Origin: Streptomyces sp. RB17
Lineage (GTDB): Bacteria; Actinomycetota; Actinomycetes; Streptomycetales; Streptomycetaceae
DNA length: 64,000 bases
NCBI RefSeq assembly: GCF_009604455.1
Contig: NZ_WEGL01000009.1
Coordinates: forward strand, 310,001-374,000
Direction of reading: 5' to 3'
In this document: one piece after another, positions 54,503-63,447 of the stretch
Layout: each line of letters starts with the position of its first letter
Numbering within the stretch: the first letter of the stretch is position 1
The notes under the pieces: model-generated
Told to the model about the DNA's origin: nothing
Seen by the model: only the letters and a program-made list of their open reading frames with translations
Database searches by the model: none
Position numbers and translations under genes: made by a program

Positions 54503-57174
54503 TGGAGTCGGCCGAGATTCGCCGCCGCTGGCTGAGCTTCTTCGAGGAGCGCGGGCACACCGTCGTCCCTTCGGCGTCGCTCATCGCGGACGACCCGACT
54601 CTGCTCCTCGTCCCCGCCGGCATGGTGCCCTTCAAGCCCTACTTCCTGGGTGAGGTCAAGCCGCCCTTCCAGCGCGCCACCAGCGTGCAGAAGTGCGTGC
54701 GCACGCCCGACATCGAAGAGGTCGGCAAGACCACGCGGCACGGCACGTTCTTCCAGATGTGCGGCAACTTCTCCTTCGGCGACTACTTCAAGGAAGGCGC
54801 CATCAAGCTCGCCTGGGAGCTGCTCACCAGCCCCCAGGACAAGGGCGGTTACGGCCTCGAGCCGGAGAAGCTCTGGATCACCGTCTACAAGGACGACGAC
54901 GAGGCCGAGCGCATCTGGCACGAGGTCGTCGGTGTGCCGAAGGAACGCATCCAGCGCCTCGGCATGAAGGACAACTACTGGTCCATGGGCGTCCCCGGCC
55001 CCTGCGGCCCCTGCTCCGAGATCAACTACGACCGCGGCCCCGAGTTCGGCGTCGAGGGCGGCCCCGCCGTCAACGACGAGCGGTACGTGGAGATCTGGAA
55101 CCTCGTCTTCATGCAGTACGAGCGCGGCGAGGGCACCGGCAAGGACAACTTCGAGATCCTCGGGGACCTGCCCAGCAAGAACATCGACACGGGCCTCGGC
55201 ATGGAGCGCCTCGCCATGATTCTGCAGGGCGTGCAGAACATGTACGAGATCGACACCTCCATGGCCGTCATCGACAAGGCCACCGAGCTGACCGGTGTCC
55301 GCTACGGCGACGCCCACGACTCCGACGTGTCCCTGCGTGTCGTGACCGACCACATGCGTACGGCCACCATGCTCATCGGTGACGGCGTCACCCCCGGCAA
55401 CGAGGGCCGCGGGTACGTCCTGCGGCGCATCATGCGCCGCGCCATCCGCAACATGCGCCTGCTCGGCGCCACCGGTCCGGTCGTCAAGGACCTCCTCGAC
55501 ACCGTGATCCGGATGATGGGCCAGCAGTACCCCGAGCTGGTCACCGACCGCGAGCGCATCGAGAAGGTCGCCATCGCCGAGGAGAACGCCTTCCTCAAGA
55601 CGCTGAAGGCCGGCACCAACATCCTCGACACCGCCGTCACCGAGACCAAGCAGGCCGGCGGCACGGTCCTCTCCGGCGAGAGGGCCTTCCTGCTCCACGA
55701 CACCTGGGGCTTCCCGATCGACCTCACCCTGGAGATGGCCGCCGAGCAGGGCCTCTCCGTGGACGAGGAGGGCTTCCGCCGCCTGATGAAGGAGCAGCGG
55801 GAGCGCGCCAAGGCCGACGCCCAGGCCAAGAAGACCGGCCACGCCGACATGGGTGCCTACCGCGAGATCGCCGACACGGCCGGCGAGACCGACTTCATCG
55901 GCTACACCGACACCGAGGGCGAGTCCACGATCGTCGGCATCCTCGTCGACGGCGCCTCCTCGCCGGCCGCCACCGAGGGCGACGAGGTCGAGATCGTCCT
56001 GGACCGCACCCCGTTCTACGCCGAGGGCGGCGGCCAGATCGGCGACACCGGCCGCATCAAGGTGGACTCCGGTGCCGTCATCGAGATCCGCGACTGCCAG
56101 AAGCCGGTCCCGGGCGTGTACGTCCACAAGGGCGTCGTCCAGGTCGGCGAGGTGACCGTCGGCGCCAAGGCCCAGGCCTCGATCGACGCCCGCCGCCGCA
56201 AGGCCATCGCCCGCGCCCACTCGGCCACCCACCTGACCCACCAGGCGCTGCGCGACGCCCTCGGCCCGACGGCCGCCCAGGCCGGCTCCGAGAACCAGCC
56301 CGGCCGCTTCCGCTTCGACTTCGGTTCCCCGTCCGCCGTCCCGACGGCCGTGATGACCGACGTCGAGCAGAAGATCAACGAGGTGCTCGCCCGCGACCTC
56401 GACGTGCACGCCGAGGTCATGGGCATCGACGACGCCAAGAAGCAGGGCGCCATCGCCGAGTTCGGCGAGAAGTACGGCGAGCGGGTCCGCGTCGTGACCA
56501 TCGGCGACTTCTCCAAGGAGCTGTGCGGCGGCACGCACGTGCACAACACCGCCCAGCTGGGCCTGGTGAAGCTGCTCGGCGAGTCCTCCATCGGCTCGGG
56601 TGTCCGCCGTATCGAGGCCCTGGTCGGCGTGGACGCCTACAGCTTCCTCGCCCGTGAGCACACGGTCGTCAACCAGCTGACCGAGCTGCTCAAGGGCCGC
56701 CCGGAGGAGCTGCCCGAGAAGGTCTCCTCGATGCTCGGCAAGCTGAAGGACGCCGAGAAGGAGATCGAGAAGTTCCGCGCCGAGAAGGTGCTGCAGGCCG
56801 CCGCTGGTCTCGCCGAGTCCGCCAAGGACGTGCGCGGCGTGGCCGTCGTCACCGGCCAGGTCCCGGACGGCACGACCCCCGACGACCTGCGCAAGCTGGT
56901 CCTCGACGTGCGCGGCCGCATCCGGGGCGGGCGCGCCGCGGTGGTGGCCCTCTTCACGGTCAACAACGGCAAGCCGCTGACGGTCATCGCCACCAACGAG
57001 GCCGCCCGCGAGCGTGGCCTCAAGGCCGGTGACCTGGTCCGCACCGCCGCCAAGACCCTCGGCGGCGGCGGTGGCGGCAAGCCGGACGTGGCCCAGGGCG
57101 GCGGACAGAACCCGGCCGCCGTCGGTGAGGCCGTGGACGCCGTCGAGCGCCTGGTCGCCGACACCGCCAAGTAA
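54502..57174 (+). CDS. alaS: Alanyl-tRNA synthetase
   Basis: The 890-aa class II enzyme starts ESAEIRRRWLSFFEERGH. Its catalytic domain has RTPDIEEVGKTTRHGTFF and MGVPGPCGPCSEI, and its editing domain has HSATHLTHQAL and CGGTHV, the zinc site that removes Ser and Gly. A coiled-coil/C-Ala domain with a Gly-rich GGGGGGKPD stretch closes it. It is full length. It leads the operon alaS-ruvX-mltG-aroE. Confidence 0.97.
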   Translation: MESAEIRRRWLSFFEERGHTVVPSASLIADDPTLLLVPAGMVPFKPYFLGEVKPPFQRATSVQKCVRTPDIEEVGKTTRHGTFFQMCGNFSFGDYFKEGAIKLAWELLTSPQDKGGYGLEPEKLWITVYKDDDEAERIWHEVVGVPKERIQRLGMKDNYWSMGVPGPCGPCSEINYDRGPEFGVEGGPAVNDERYVEIWNLVFMQYERGEGTGKDNFEILGDLPSKNIDTGLGMERLAMILQGVQNMYEIDTSMAVIDKATELTGVRYGDAHDSDVSLRVVTDHMRTATMLIGDGVTPGNEGRGYVLRRIMRRAIRNMRLLGATGPVVKDLLDTVIRMMGQQYPELVTDRERIEKVAIAEENAFLKTLKAGTNILDTAVTETKQAGGTVLSGERAFLLHDTWGFPIDLTLEMAAEQGLSVDEEGFRRLMKEQRERAKADAQAKKTGHADMGAYREIADTAGETDFIGYTDTEGESTIVGILVDGASSPAATEGDEVEIVLDRTPFYAEGGGQIGDTGRIKVDSGAVIEIRDCQKPVPGVYVHKGVVQVGEVTVGAKAQASIDARRRKAIARAHSATHLTHQALRDALGPTAAQAGSENQPGRFRFDFGSPSAVPTAVMTDVEQKINEVLARDLDVHAEVMGIDDAKKQGAIAEFGEKYGERVRVVTIGDFSKELCGGTHVHNTAQLGLVKLLGESSIGSGVRRIEALVGVDAYSFLAREHTVVNQLTELLKGRPEELPEKVSSMLGKLKDAEKEIEKFRAEKVLQAAAGLAESAKDVRGVAVVTGQVPDGTTPDDLRKLVLDVRGRIRGGRAAVVALFTVNNGKPLTVIATNEAARERGLKAGDLVRTAAKTLGGGGGGKPDVAQGGGQNPAAVGEAVDAVERLVADTAK

Positions 57175-57199
57175 CGGGCACGCAAGGAAACGGTCAGAA

Positions 57200-57664
57200 A
57201 TGCGCAGAGGACGTCGACTCGCGATCGACGTCGGGGACGCCCGGATCGGGGTCGCCTCGTGCGACCCCGACGGGATCCTCGCCACCCCGGTGGAGACCGT
57301 CCCCGGCCGGGACATCCCCGCCGCCCACCGCCGCCTTCGGCAACTGGTGGAGGAGTACGAGCCGATCGAGGTCGTCGTCGGACTCCCTCGCTCCCTCAAG
57401 GGGGGCGAGGGTCCGGCCGCCGTCAAGGTCCGCGCCTTCGCCCAGGAGTTGGCCAAGGGCATCAAGCCGGTGCCGGTGCGCCTGGTGGACGAGCGGATGA
57501 CGACCGTGACGGCCGGCCAGGGACTGCGCGCCTCGGGCGTGAAATCCAAGAAGGGCCGCTCGGTCATCGACCAGGTGGCAGCCGTCATCATCCTGCAACA
57601 GGCCCTGGAATCCGAACGAGTGTCAGGTAAAGCACCCGGCGAGGGCGTCGAAGTGGTCATCTGA
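57200..57664 (+). CDS. ruvX: Putative pre-16S rRNA nuclease / RuvX (YqgF)
   Basis: The 154-aa RNase H-fold protein has AIDVGDARIGVASCDPDG with the first catalytic Asp, VVVGLPRSLKGGEG, RLVDERMTTVTAG and DQVAAVIILQQAL. It trims the 5' end of 16S rRNA in E. coli. ATG 57200 follows AAGGAAA. Standing between alaS and mltG is the conserved actinobacterial order. Confidence 0.92.
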   Translation: MRRGRRLAIDVGDARIGVASCDPDGILATPVETVPGRDIPAAHRRLRQLVEEYEPIEVVVGLPRSLKGGEGPAAVKVRAFAQELAKGIKPVPVRLVDERMTTVTAGQGLRASGVKSKKGRSVIDQVAAVIILQQALESERVSGKAPGEGVEVVI

Positions 57665-57787
57665 TCGCGATACGGTAACGTTCCGCGCGATGTGCCGGTG
57701 TTCGAACAGCCGGCACACAACAAGAGGCGGAGCGGAAGCGGGCCCACCGGCCGCGTGACCGGTCGGCCTCGCGGCTCTAGGGGATCG

Positions 57788-59458
57788 ATGACTGAGTATG
57801 GCCGGGGCCCGGGCTCCGAACCGTGGCATCCGCAGGACCCGTTGTACGGGGACGGCGGATGGGAAGGGCAGCAGGCCGACATGGGCCAGCAGCCTGCCTA
57901 CGGCGGCCAGCCGCAGCAGCAGTACCCGCAGCAGCCGCAGCCGCAGTACGGCGACTGGAACCAGCAGCACCAGCCCGGGTACGGCCACGACCAGTACGCG
58001 TACTACGACGAACAGGGCCATCAGCACTACGCCGGCCAGCCCCCGCAGCAGTACCAGCACCAGGGCGGCTGGAACGCGGCCGGTCCCCAGGGTCAGATGC
58101 CGTACAACCCCGACCCCGGTGACCCGTACGGCCAACAGCAGCCCGTCGCCTACGGCGGGGACCAGCCCGACTTCTACGGCACCGAGGACGCCTACCCGCC
58201 GCCCGTGCCGCCGGGCCGCAGGCACCCCGAGCCGGAACCGGATCCCGAGACCGCGCCCGAGCAGGAGGAGCACCCCTTCTTCACGGGAGGCGGCGACGAT
58301 GACGACGACGAGGAGCACGAACTCCAGAACCGTCGCGACCGACGTGGCAATGGGAAGAAACCCGGCAAGAAGGGTCAGAAGCGACGTAACGGCTGTGCCT
58401 GCATGGTCGTCGCCCTGGTCCTCGGCGGCGGTGCCGCAGCAGCGGCCTACTACGGCTACGAGTTCTACCAAAATCGTTTCGCCCCGGCGCCCGACTACAC
58501 AGGCGACGGCATCGACCAGAGCGTGACGGTCGAGATCCCCAAGGGCGCGGGCGGCTGGGACATCGGCAACCGGCTCAAGGAGGCCGGGGTCGTCAAGAGC
58601 GCCGAGGCGTTCGTGCACGCGCAGAGCGACATCCCGGGCGCCGGCAGAATCCAGGCCGGCGCATATGTCCTGAAGAAGGAGATGTCCGCCGCCAGCGCCG
58701 TGAAGCTGATGCTGGACCCGAAGAGCCAGAGCTATGTCATCGTGAGGCCCGGCGAGCGCAACGCGGGTGTCTACGCGGACATCGACAAGAAACTCGGACT
58801 CACCGACGGCACCACCAAGAAGGTCGGCACGGCGGAGTACAAGAACCTCGGCATGCCCGCCTGGGCGCAGAAGAGCGGCGGCATCAATGATCCGCTGGAG
58901 GGCTTCCTCTTCCCGGGCAACTATCCGGCCGCCAAGGGCATGAAGCCGGACGCGATCCTGAAGCAGATGGTCGCCGAGGCCAAGTCCAAGTACGACGCCT
59001 ACGGTCTCACCGCGAAGGCGCAGGCCTTGGGCATGAAGAACGCGTTCGAGCTGGTCACGGTCGCGAGCCTGGTACAGGCGGAGGGCAAGACGCACGACGA
59101 CTTCCGCAAGATGGCCGAAGTGGTCTACAACCGCCTCAAGCCCACCAACACCGAGACGAACCAGTTCCTGCAGTTCGACTCGACCTACAACTACGCCAAG
59201 GGCACCAGCCACATCCATATCTCCCTCAAGGAGATCAACAGCGACCCGAGCCCGTACAACACGTACACCCACAAGGGGCTCCCGCCCGGTCCGATCGGCA
59301 ACCCCGGCGAGGACGCGCTCAAGGCGGCACTGAATCCGACGCACGACGGCTGGATGTATTTCGTGGCGACCGACGGAGTGAACAACACCGAATTCGCCAA
59401 GACCCTCGCCGAATTCCAGCGACTCAAGGAAAAGTTCGATGCCAGCTCGGGCAACTGA
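57788..59458 (+). CDS. mltG: Endolytic murein transglycosylase MltG with Gln/Pro-rich cytoplasmic region
   Basis: MltG cuts nascent glycan strands. The 556-aa protein has a cytoplasmic N-terminus of about 195 residues rich in Gln, Pro, Tyr and Gly (QQQYPQQPQPQYG-like repeats), then a basic stretch, one helix (ACMVVALVLGGGAAAAAYYG), a LysM-like part (VTVEIPKGAGGWDIGNRL) and the YceG catalytic domain. The active Glu lies in SLVQAEGKTHDDF, followed by VVYNRL and GLPPGPIGNPGEDALKA. ATG 57788. The last 20 bases overlap aroE. Confidence 0.93.
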   Translation: MTEYGRGPGSEPWHPQDPLYGDGGWEGQQADMGQQPAYGGQPQQQYPQQPQPQYGDWNQQHQPGYGHDQYAYYDEQGHQHYAGQPPQQYQHQGGWNAAGPQGQMPYNPDPGDPYGQQQPVAYGGDQPDFYGTEDAYPPPVPPGRRHPEPEPDPETAPEQEEHPFFTGGGDDDDDEEHELQNRRDRRGNGKKPGKKGQKRRNGCACMVVALVLGGGAAAAAYYGYEFYQNRFAPAPDYTGDGIDQSVTVEIPKGAGGWDIGNRLKEAGVVKSAEAFVHAQSDIPGAGRIQAGAYVLKKEMSAASAVKLMLDPKSQSYVIVRPGERNAGVYADIDKKLGLTDGTTKKVGTAEYKNLGMPAWAQKSGGINDPLEGFLFPGNYPAAKGMKPDAILKQMVAEAKSKYDAYGLTAKAQALGMKNAFELVTVASLVQAEGKTHDDFRKMAEVVYNRLKPTNTETNQFLQFDSTYNYAKGTSHIHISLKEINSDPSPYNTYTHKGLPPGPIGNPGEDALKAALNPTHDGWMYFVATDGVNNTEFAKTLAEFQRLKEKFDASSGN

Positions 59459-60278
59459 CGCCCGCCGGGCCGCCGTGCTCGGTAAGCCCATCGCCCACTC
59501 GCTCTCCCCGGTGCTGCACCGGGCCGCGTACGACGAGCTCGGGCTCGCCGACTGGTCGTACGAACGCTTCGAGGTCGACGAGGCCGGACTGCCCGGCTTC
59601 CTCGAGAAGCTGGGTCCCGAGTGGGCGGGGCTGTCGCTGACCATGCCGCTGAAGCGGGCGGTCATCCCGCTGGTCGACGAGATCAGCGAGACGGCCGCCT
59701 CGGTCGACGCCGTCAACACGGTCGTCCTCACCGAGGACGGCCGGAGGATCGGGGACAACACCGACATCCCGGGCATCGTGGCCGCCCTGCGAGAGCACGG
59801 CATCGAGCAGGTCGACTCTGCCGCGATCCTCGGCGCAGGCGCCACCGCCTCCTCCGCGCTCGCCGCCCTCGCCCGGATCTGCGCCGGTGAGGTCGTCGCC
59901 TACGTCCGCAGCGAGGCCCGCGCCGCCGAGATGCGGCGGTGGGGCGAGCGGCTCGACGTGGGGGTGCGTACGGCGGACTGGGCGGACGCCGAGCAGGCGC
60001 TGCGCGCCCCGCTGGTGATCGCCACCACGCCCGCCGGCACCACCGACGCCCTCGCCGCCGCCGTACCCGAGCGCCCCGCCACCCTCTTCGACGTGCTCTA
60101 CGACCCGTGGCCCACCGAGCTGGCGGCCCGCTGGTCCATGTTCGGAGGCGCCGTGGTCGGCGGCCTCGACCTGCTGGTCCACCAGGCCGTCCTGCAGGTC
60201 GAGCGGATGACCGGCCGGTCCCCGGCGCCCCTGGACGCCATGCGCCGCGCCGGTGAACAGGCGCTCGCCGCCCGCTGA
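59439..60278 (+). CDS. aroE: Shikimate dehydrogenase
   Basis: The enzyme reduces 3-dehydroshikimate with NADPH. The 279-aa protein has the substrate site KPIAHSLSPVLHRAAYDELG, the catalytic Lys in LTMPLKRAVIPL, NTDIPGIVAAL and the nucleotide loop GAGATASSALAAL, where the usual GAGGA is GAGAT. It overlaps mltG by 20 bases in another frame. It starts the aroE-aroC-aroK-aroB series of chorismate synthesis. Confidence 0.93.
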   Translation: MPARATDARRAAVLGKPIAHSLSPVLHRAAYDELGLADWSYERFEVDEAGLPGFLEKLGPEWAGLSLTMPLKRAVIPLVDEISETAASVDAVNTVVLTEDGRRIGDNTDIPGIVAALREHGIEQVDSAAILGAGATASSALAALARICAGEVVAYVRSEARAAEMRRWGERLDVGVRTADWADAEQALRAPLVIATTPAGTTDALAAAVPERPATLFDVLYDPWPTELAARWSMFGGAVVGGLDLLVHQAVLQVERMTGRSPAPLDAMRRAGEQALAAR

Positions 60279-60442
60279 TCGCTTCCCACGCGTCCGCCTT
60301 GTGGACCTGTCGCCGGATTCCGGCCCCGGACGTGGGAGGATCGGAGGTGGCGGACCGGGGTCGCGCACCCGGTCGCCGTCGCCGTACGCGAGGACGTGCG
60401 TACACAGGGGCAGTACCGGGCGCGAACACGACAGGAGCACCG

Positions 60443-61627
60443 TTGAGCAGGCTGCGTTGGCTGACCGCGGGGGAGTCCCACGGTCCCGCACTTGTCGCGA
60501 CGCTGGAGGGGCTTCCCGCCGGCGTGCCGATCACCACGGAGATGGTGGCGGACCACCTGGCGCGGCGGCGGCTCGGCTATGGCCGCGGTGCGCGGATGAA
60601 GTTCGAGCGCGACGAGGTCACCTTCCTGGGCGGCGTCCGGCACGGTCTCACACTCGGCTCCCCGGTCGCGATCATGGTGGGCAACACGGAGTGGCCCAAG
60701 TGGGAGCAGGTCATGGCGGCCGACCCGGTGGACCCGGAGATCCTCGCCGGCCTGGCCCGCAACGCCCCGCTGACCCGCCCGCGTCCCGGTCACGCGGACC
60801 TCGCCGGCATGCAGAAGTACGGCTTCGACGAGGCCCGCCCGATCCTGGAGCGCGCCTCCGCCCGTGAGACGGCCGCCCGGGTGGCGCTGGGCGCGGTGGC
60901 GCGGTCGTACCTGAAGGAGACGGCCGGCATCGAGATCGTCTCGCACGTCGTCGAGCTGTGCTCCGTGAAGGCTCCGCAGGGCGCCTACCCCACGCCGGCC
61001 GACGTCGAGAAGCTGGACGCCGACCCGCTGCGCTGCCTGGACGCGGACGCCTCGAAGGCGATGGTCGCGGAGGTCGACCAGGCCCACAAGGACGGCGACA
61101 CGCTCGGCGGCGTGGTCGAGGTGCTGGCGTACGGCGTCCCGGTCGGCCTCGGTTCGCACGTGCACTGGGACCGCAAGCTGGACGCCCGGCTCGCCGGGGC
61201 CCTGATGGGCATCCAGGCGATCAAGGGCGTCGAGATCGGTGACGGCTTCGAGCTGGCCCGGGTGCCCGGCTCCAAGGCGCACGACGAGATCGTGAGCACG
61301 CCCGAGGGCATCCGGCGCGTCTCCGGCCACGCCGGCGGCACCGAGGGCGGGCTGAGCACGGGCGAGCTGCTGCGGGTGCGCGCGGCGATGAAGCCGATCG
61401 CGACGGTGCCGCGCGCCCTGAAGACGGTGGACGTCGCCACCGGCGAGGAGGCCCAGGCCCACCACCAGCGCTCCGACGTCTCCGCCGTGCCGGCCGCGGG
61501 CATCGTCGCCGAGGCCATGGTGGCGCTCGTCCTCGCGGACGCGGTCGCCGAGAAGTTCGGCGGCGATTCCGTGGCCGAGACCCGCCGCAACGTGCAGTCG
61601 TACCTCGACAACCTGCGGATCCGGTGA
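60443..61627 (+). CDS. aroC: Chorismate synthase
   Basis: AroC makes chorismate from EPSP using reduced FMN. The 394-aa protein has RWLTAGESHGPALVATLEG, RRLGYGRGARMKFERDEV, the signature RPRPGHADLAGMQKYG and SGHAGGTEGGLSTGE. The TTG start 60443 has AGGAG 5 bases upstream and gives the family N-terminus SRLRWLTAGE. A 164-base gap separates it from aroE; the stop overlaps aroK by GTGA. Confidence 0.95.
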   Translation: MSRLRWLTAGESHGPALVATLEGLPAGVPITTEMVADHLARRRLGYGRGARMKFERDEVTFLGGVRHGLTLGSPVAIMVGNTEWPKWEQVMAADPVDPEILAGLARNAPLTRPRPGHADLAGMQKYGFDEARPILERASARETAARVALGAVARSYLKETAGIEIVSHVVELCSVKAPQGAYPTPADVEKLDADPLRCLDADASKAMVAEVDQAHKDGDTLGGVVEVLAYGVPVGLGSHVHWDRKLDARLAGALMGIQAIKGVEIGDGFELARVPGSKAHDEIVSTPEGIRRVSGHAGGTEGGLSTGELLRVRAAMKPIATVPRALKTVDVATGEEAQAHHQRSDVSAVPAAGIVAEAMVALVLADAVAEKFGGDSVAETRRNVQSYLDNLRIR

Positions 61628-62142
61628 GCGCCGTGCCCGCTGTCGTCCTGGTCGGCCCGATGGGTGTCGGCAAGTCCACCGTCGGCCGGCTGCTCGCCGA
61701 CCACCTCGGCCTCGGCTACCGGGACACCGACGAGGACATCGTCGCCGCCGAGGGCCGCACCGTCGCCGAGATCTTCGTCGACGAGGGCGAGCCCGCCTTC
61801 CGCGCCATCGAGAAGCGGGCCGTGCACACCGCGCTCGCCGAGCACGAGGGCGTCCTCGCGCTCGGCGGCGGCGCGATCCTCGACGCCGACACGCGCGCGT
61901 TGCTCGCCGGGCAGCGGGTGGTCTACCTCTCGATGGACGTGGAGGAGGCCGTCAAGCGCACCGGCCTGAACGTGGCGCGGCCGCTGCTCGCCGTCAACCC
62001 GCGCAAGCAGTGGCGCGAGCTGATGGAGGCCCGGCGGCACCTGTACGAGGAGGTCGCCACCGCCGTCGTGGCGACGGACGGCCGTACCCCCGAAGAGGTC
62101 ACCCGAGCAGCGCTTGACGCACTGGAGTTGAAGGAAGCATGA
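61624..62142 (+). CDS. aroK: Shikimate kinase
   Basis: The 172-aa P-loop kinase has Walker A GPMGVGKST (about 11-19), the shikimate-binding DTDEDIVAAEGRTVAEIF, FRAIEKRAV, GGGAILDADTR and the lid NVARPLLAVNPRKQW. It phosphorylates shikimate at the 3-hydroxyl. GTG 61624 overlaps the aroC stop and its own stop overlaps the aroB ATG, so the three are translationally coupled. Confidence 0.95.
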   Translation: MSAVPAVVLVGPMGVGKSTVGRLLADHLGLGYRDTDEDIVAAEGRTVAEIFVDEGEPAFRAIEKRAVHTALAEHEGVLALGGGAILDADTRALLAGQRVVYLSMDVEEAVKRTGLNVARPLLAVNPRKQWRELMEARRHLYEEVATAVVATDGRTPEEVTRAALDALELKEA

Positions 62143-63230
62143 GCGAGGCAGTCACCCGGATCCAGGTCGCCGGCACGGCGGGCACCGACCCCTACGAGGT
62201 GCTGGTCGGGCGCCAACTGCTCGGTGAGCTGGGCGGGTTGATCGGCGCCAAGGCCAAGCGGGTCGCGGTGATCCACCCGGAGGCGCTGGCCGAGACGGCT
62301 GACGCGCTCCGCGCCGACCTGGCCGGGCAGGGCTACGAGGCGATCGCCATCCAGGTGCCGAACGCCGAGGAGGCCAAGACCGCCGAGGTCGCCGCCTACT
62401 GCTGGAAGGCGCTCGGCCAGTCCGGCTTCACCCGCTCCGACGTCGTCGTCGGCGTGGGCGGCGGCGCGACCACGGACCTCGCCGGCTTCGTCGCCGCGAC
62501 CTGGCTGCGCGGGGTGCGCTGGATCGCCGTCCCCACCACGGTGCTCGCCATGGTGGACGCGGCGGTCGGTGGCAAGACCGGCATCAACACCGCCGAGGGC
62601 AAGAACCTCGTCGGCGCCTTCCACCCGCCGGCCGGCGTCCTGTGCGACCTGGCCGCGCTGGACTCCCTGCCGGTCAACGACTACGTCTCCGGGCTCGCCG
62701 AGGTCATCAAGGCCGGCTTCATCGCGGACCCGGTGATCCTCGACCTGATCGAGTCCGACCCGGAGGCCGCCCGGACCCCGGAGGGCCCGCACACGGCCGA
62801 GCTCATCGAGCGCTCGATCCGGGTGAAGGCGGAGGTCGTCTCCTCGGACCTGAAGGAGTCGGGCCTGCGCGAGATCCTCAACTACGGCCACACGCTCGGC
62901 CACGCCATCGAGAAGAACGAGCGCTACAAGTGGCGGCACGGCGCGGCGGTCGCGGTCGGCATGCACTTCGCCGCCGAACTCGGCCGTCTGGCGGGCCGGT
63001 TGGACGACGCGACGGCGGACCGGCACCGCTCGGTCCTGGAGGCGGTCGGCCTCCCGCTGCACTACCGCTACGACCAGTGGCCCAAGTTGCTGGAGACGAT
63101 GAAGATCGACAAGAAGTCCCGCGGCGACCTGCTGCGGTTCATCGTCCTCGACGCTCTCGCCAAGCCGACCGTCCTGGAGGGCCCGGACCCGGCCGTCCTG
63201 CTCGCCGCGTACGGAGAAGTGGGCCAGTAG
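62139..63230 (+). CDS. aroB: 3-Dehydroquinate synthase
   Basis: AroB converts DAHP to 3-dehydroquinate with NAD and a metal. The 363-aa protein has VVVGVGGGATTDLAGFVAATW for NAD binding, VPTTVLAMVDAAVGGKTGIN, the metal ligands in LAEVIKAGFI and NYGHTLGHAIE, and KKSRGDLLRFIVL. It is full length and not fused to aroK. ATG overlaps the aroK stop by ATGA. Confidence 0.96.
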   Translation: MSEAVTRIQVAGTAGTDPYEVLVGRQLLGELGGLIGAKAKRVAVIHPEALAETADALRADLAGQGYEAIAIQVPNAEEAKTAEVAAYCWKALGQSGFTRSDVVVGVGGGATTDLAGFVAATWLRGVRWIAVPTTVLAMVDAAVGGKTGINTAEGKNLVGAFHPPAGVLCDLAALDSLPVNDYVSGLAEVIKAGFIADPVILDLIESDPEAARTPEGPHTAELIERSIRVKAEVVSSDLKESGLREILNYGHTLGHAIEKNERYKWRHGAAVAVGMHFAAELGRLAGRLDDATADRHRSVLEAVGLPLHYRYDQWPKLLETMKIDKKSRGDLLRFIVLDALAKPTVLEGPDPAVLLAAYGEVGQ

Positions 63231-63447
63231 GCCTTCGGCGGGGGAGCGGTCCCGTACGTCCTCCGCTGTTCCGTTCGCCCGGTTCCTGGCCTCCGCTCCC
63301 TGCCTCGACTTCCTCTGCGGAACGGGCACTTCGGGCCGCCCCCGGCCGTTTCACCAAACGACGGCGGGGGACGGTACCGTTCGGTAGGCGGCGGGCTCAC
63401 CCCCGCTGCCAGCACGAATTGCCTTGTACGAGACGGAGTGGCAACGG

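Noticed and set aside
54277..57882. 1201-codon minus-strand open frame over alaS
   Set aside because: It mirrors the codon structure of alaS on the other strand. Its translation is Leu/Val/Asp/Gly-rich without any motif, while alaS has every family motif.
57890..58270. Gln/Pro/Tyr-rich repeats considered as a tandem DNA repeat
   Set aside because: They are coding low-complexity sequence of the MltG N-terminus, common in Streptomyces, and not a perfect DNA repeat.
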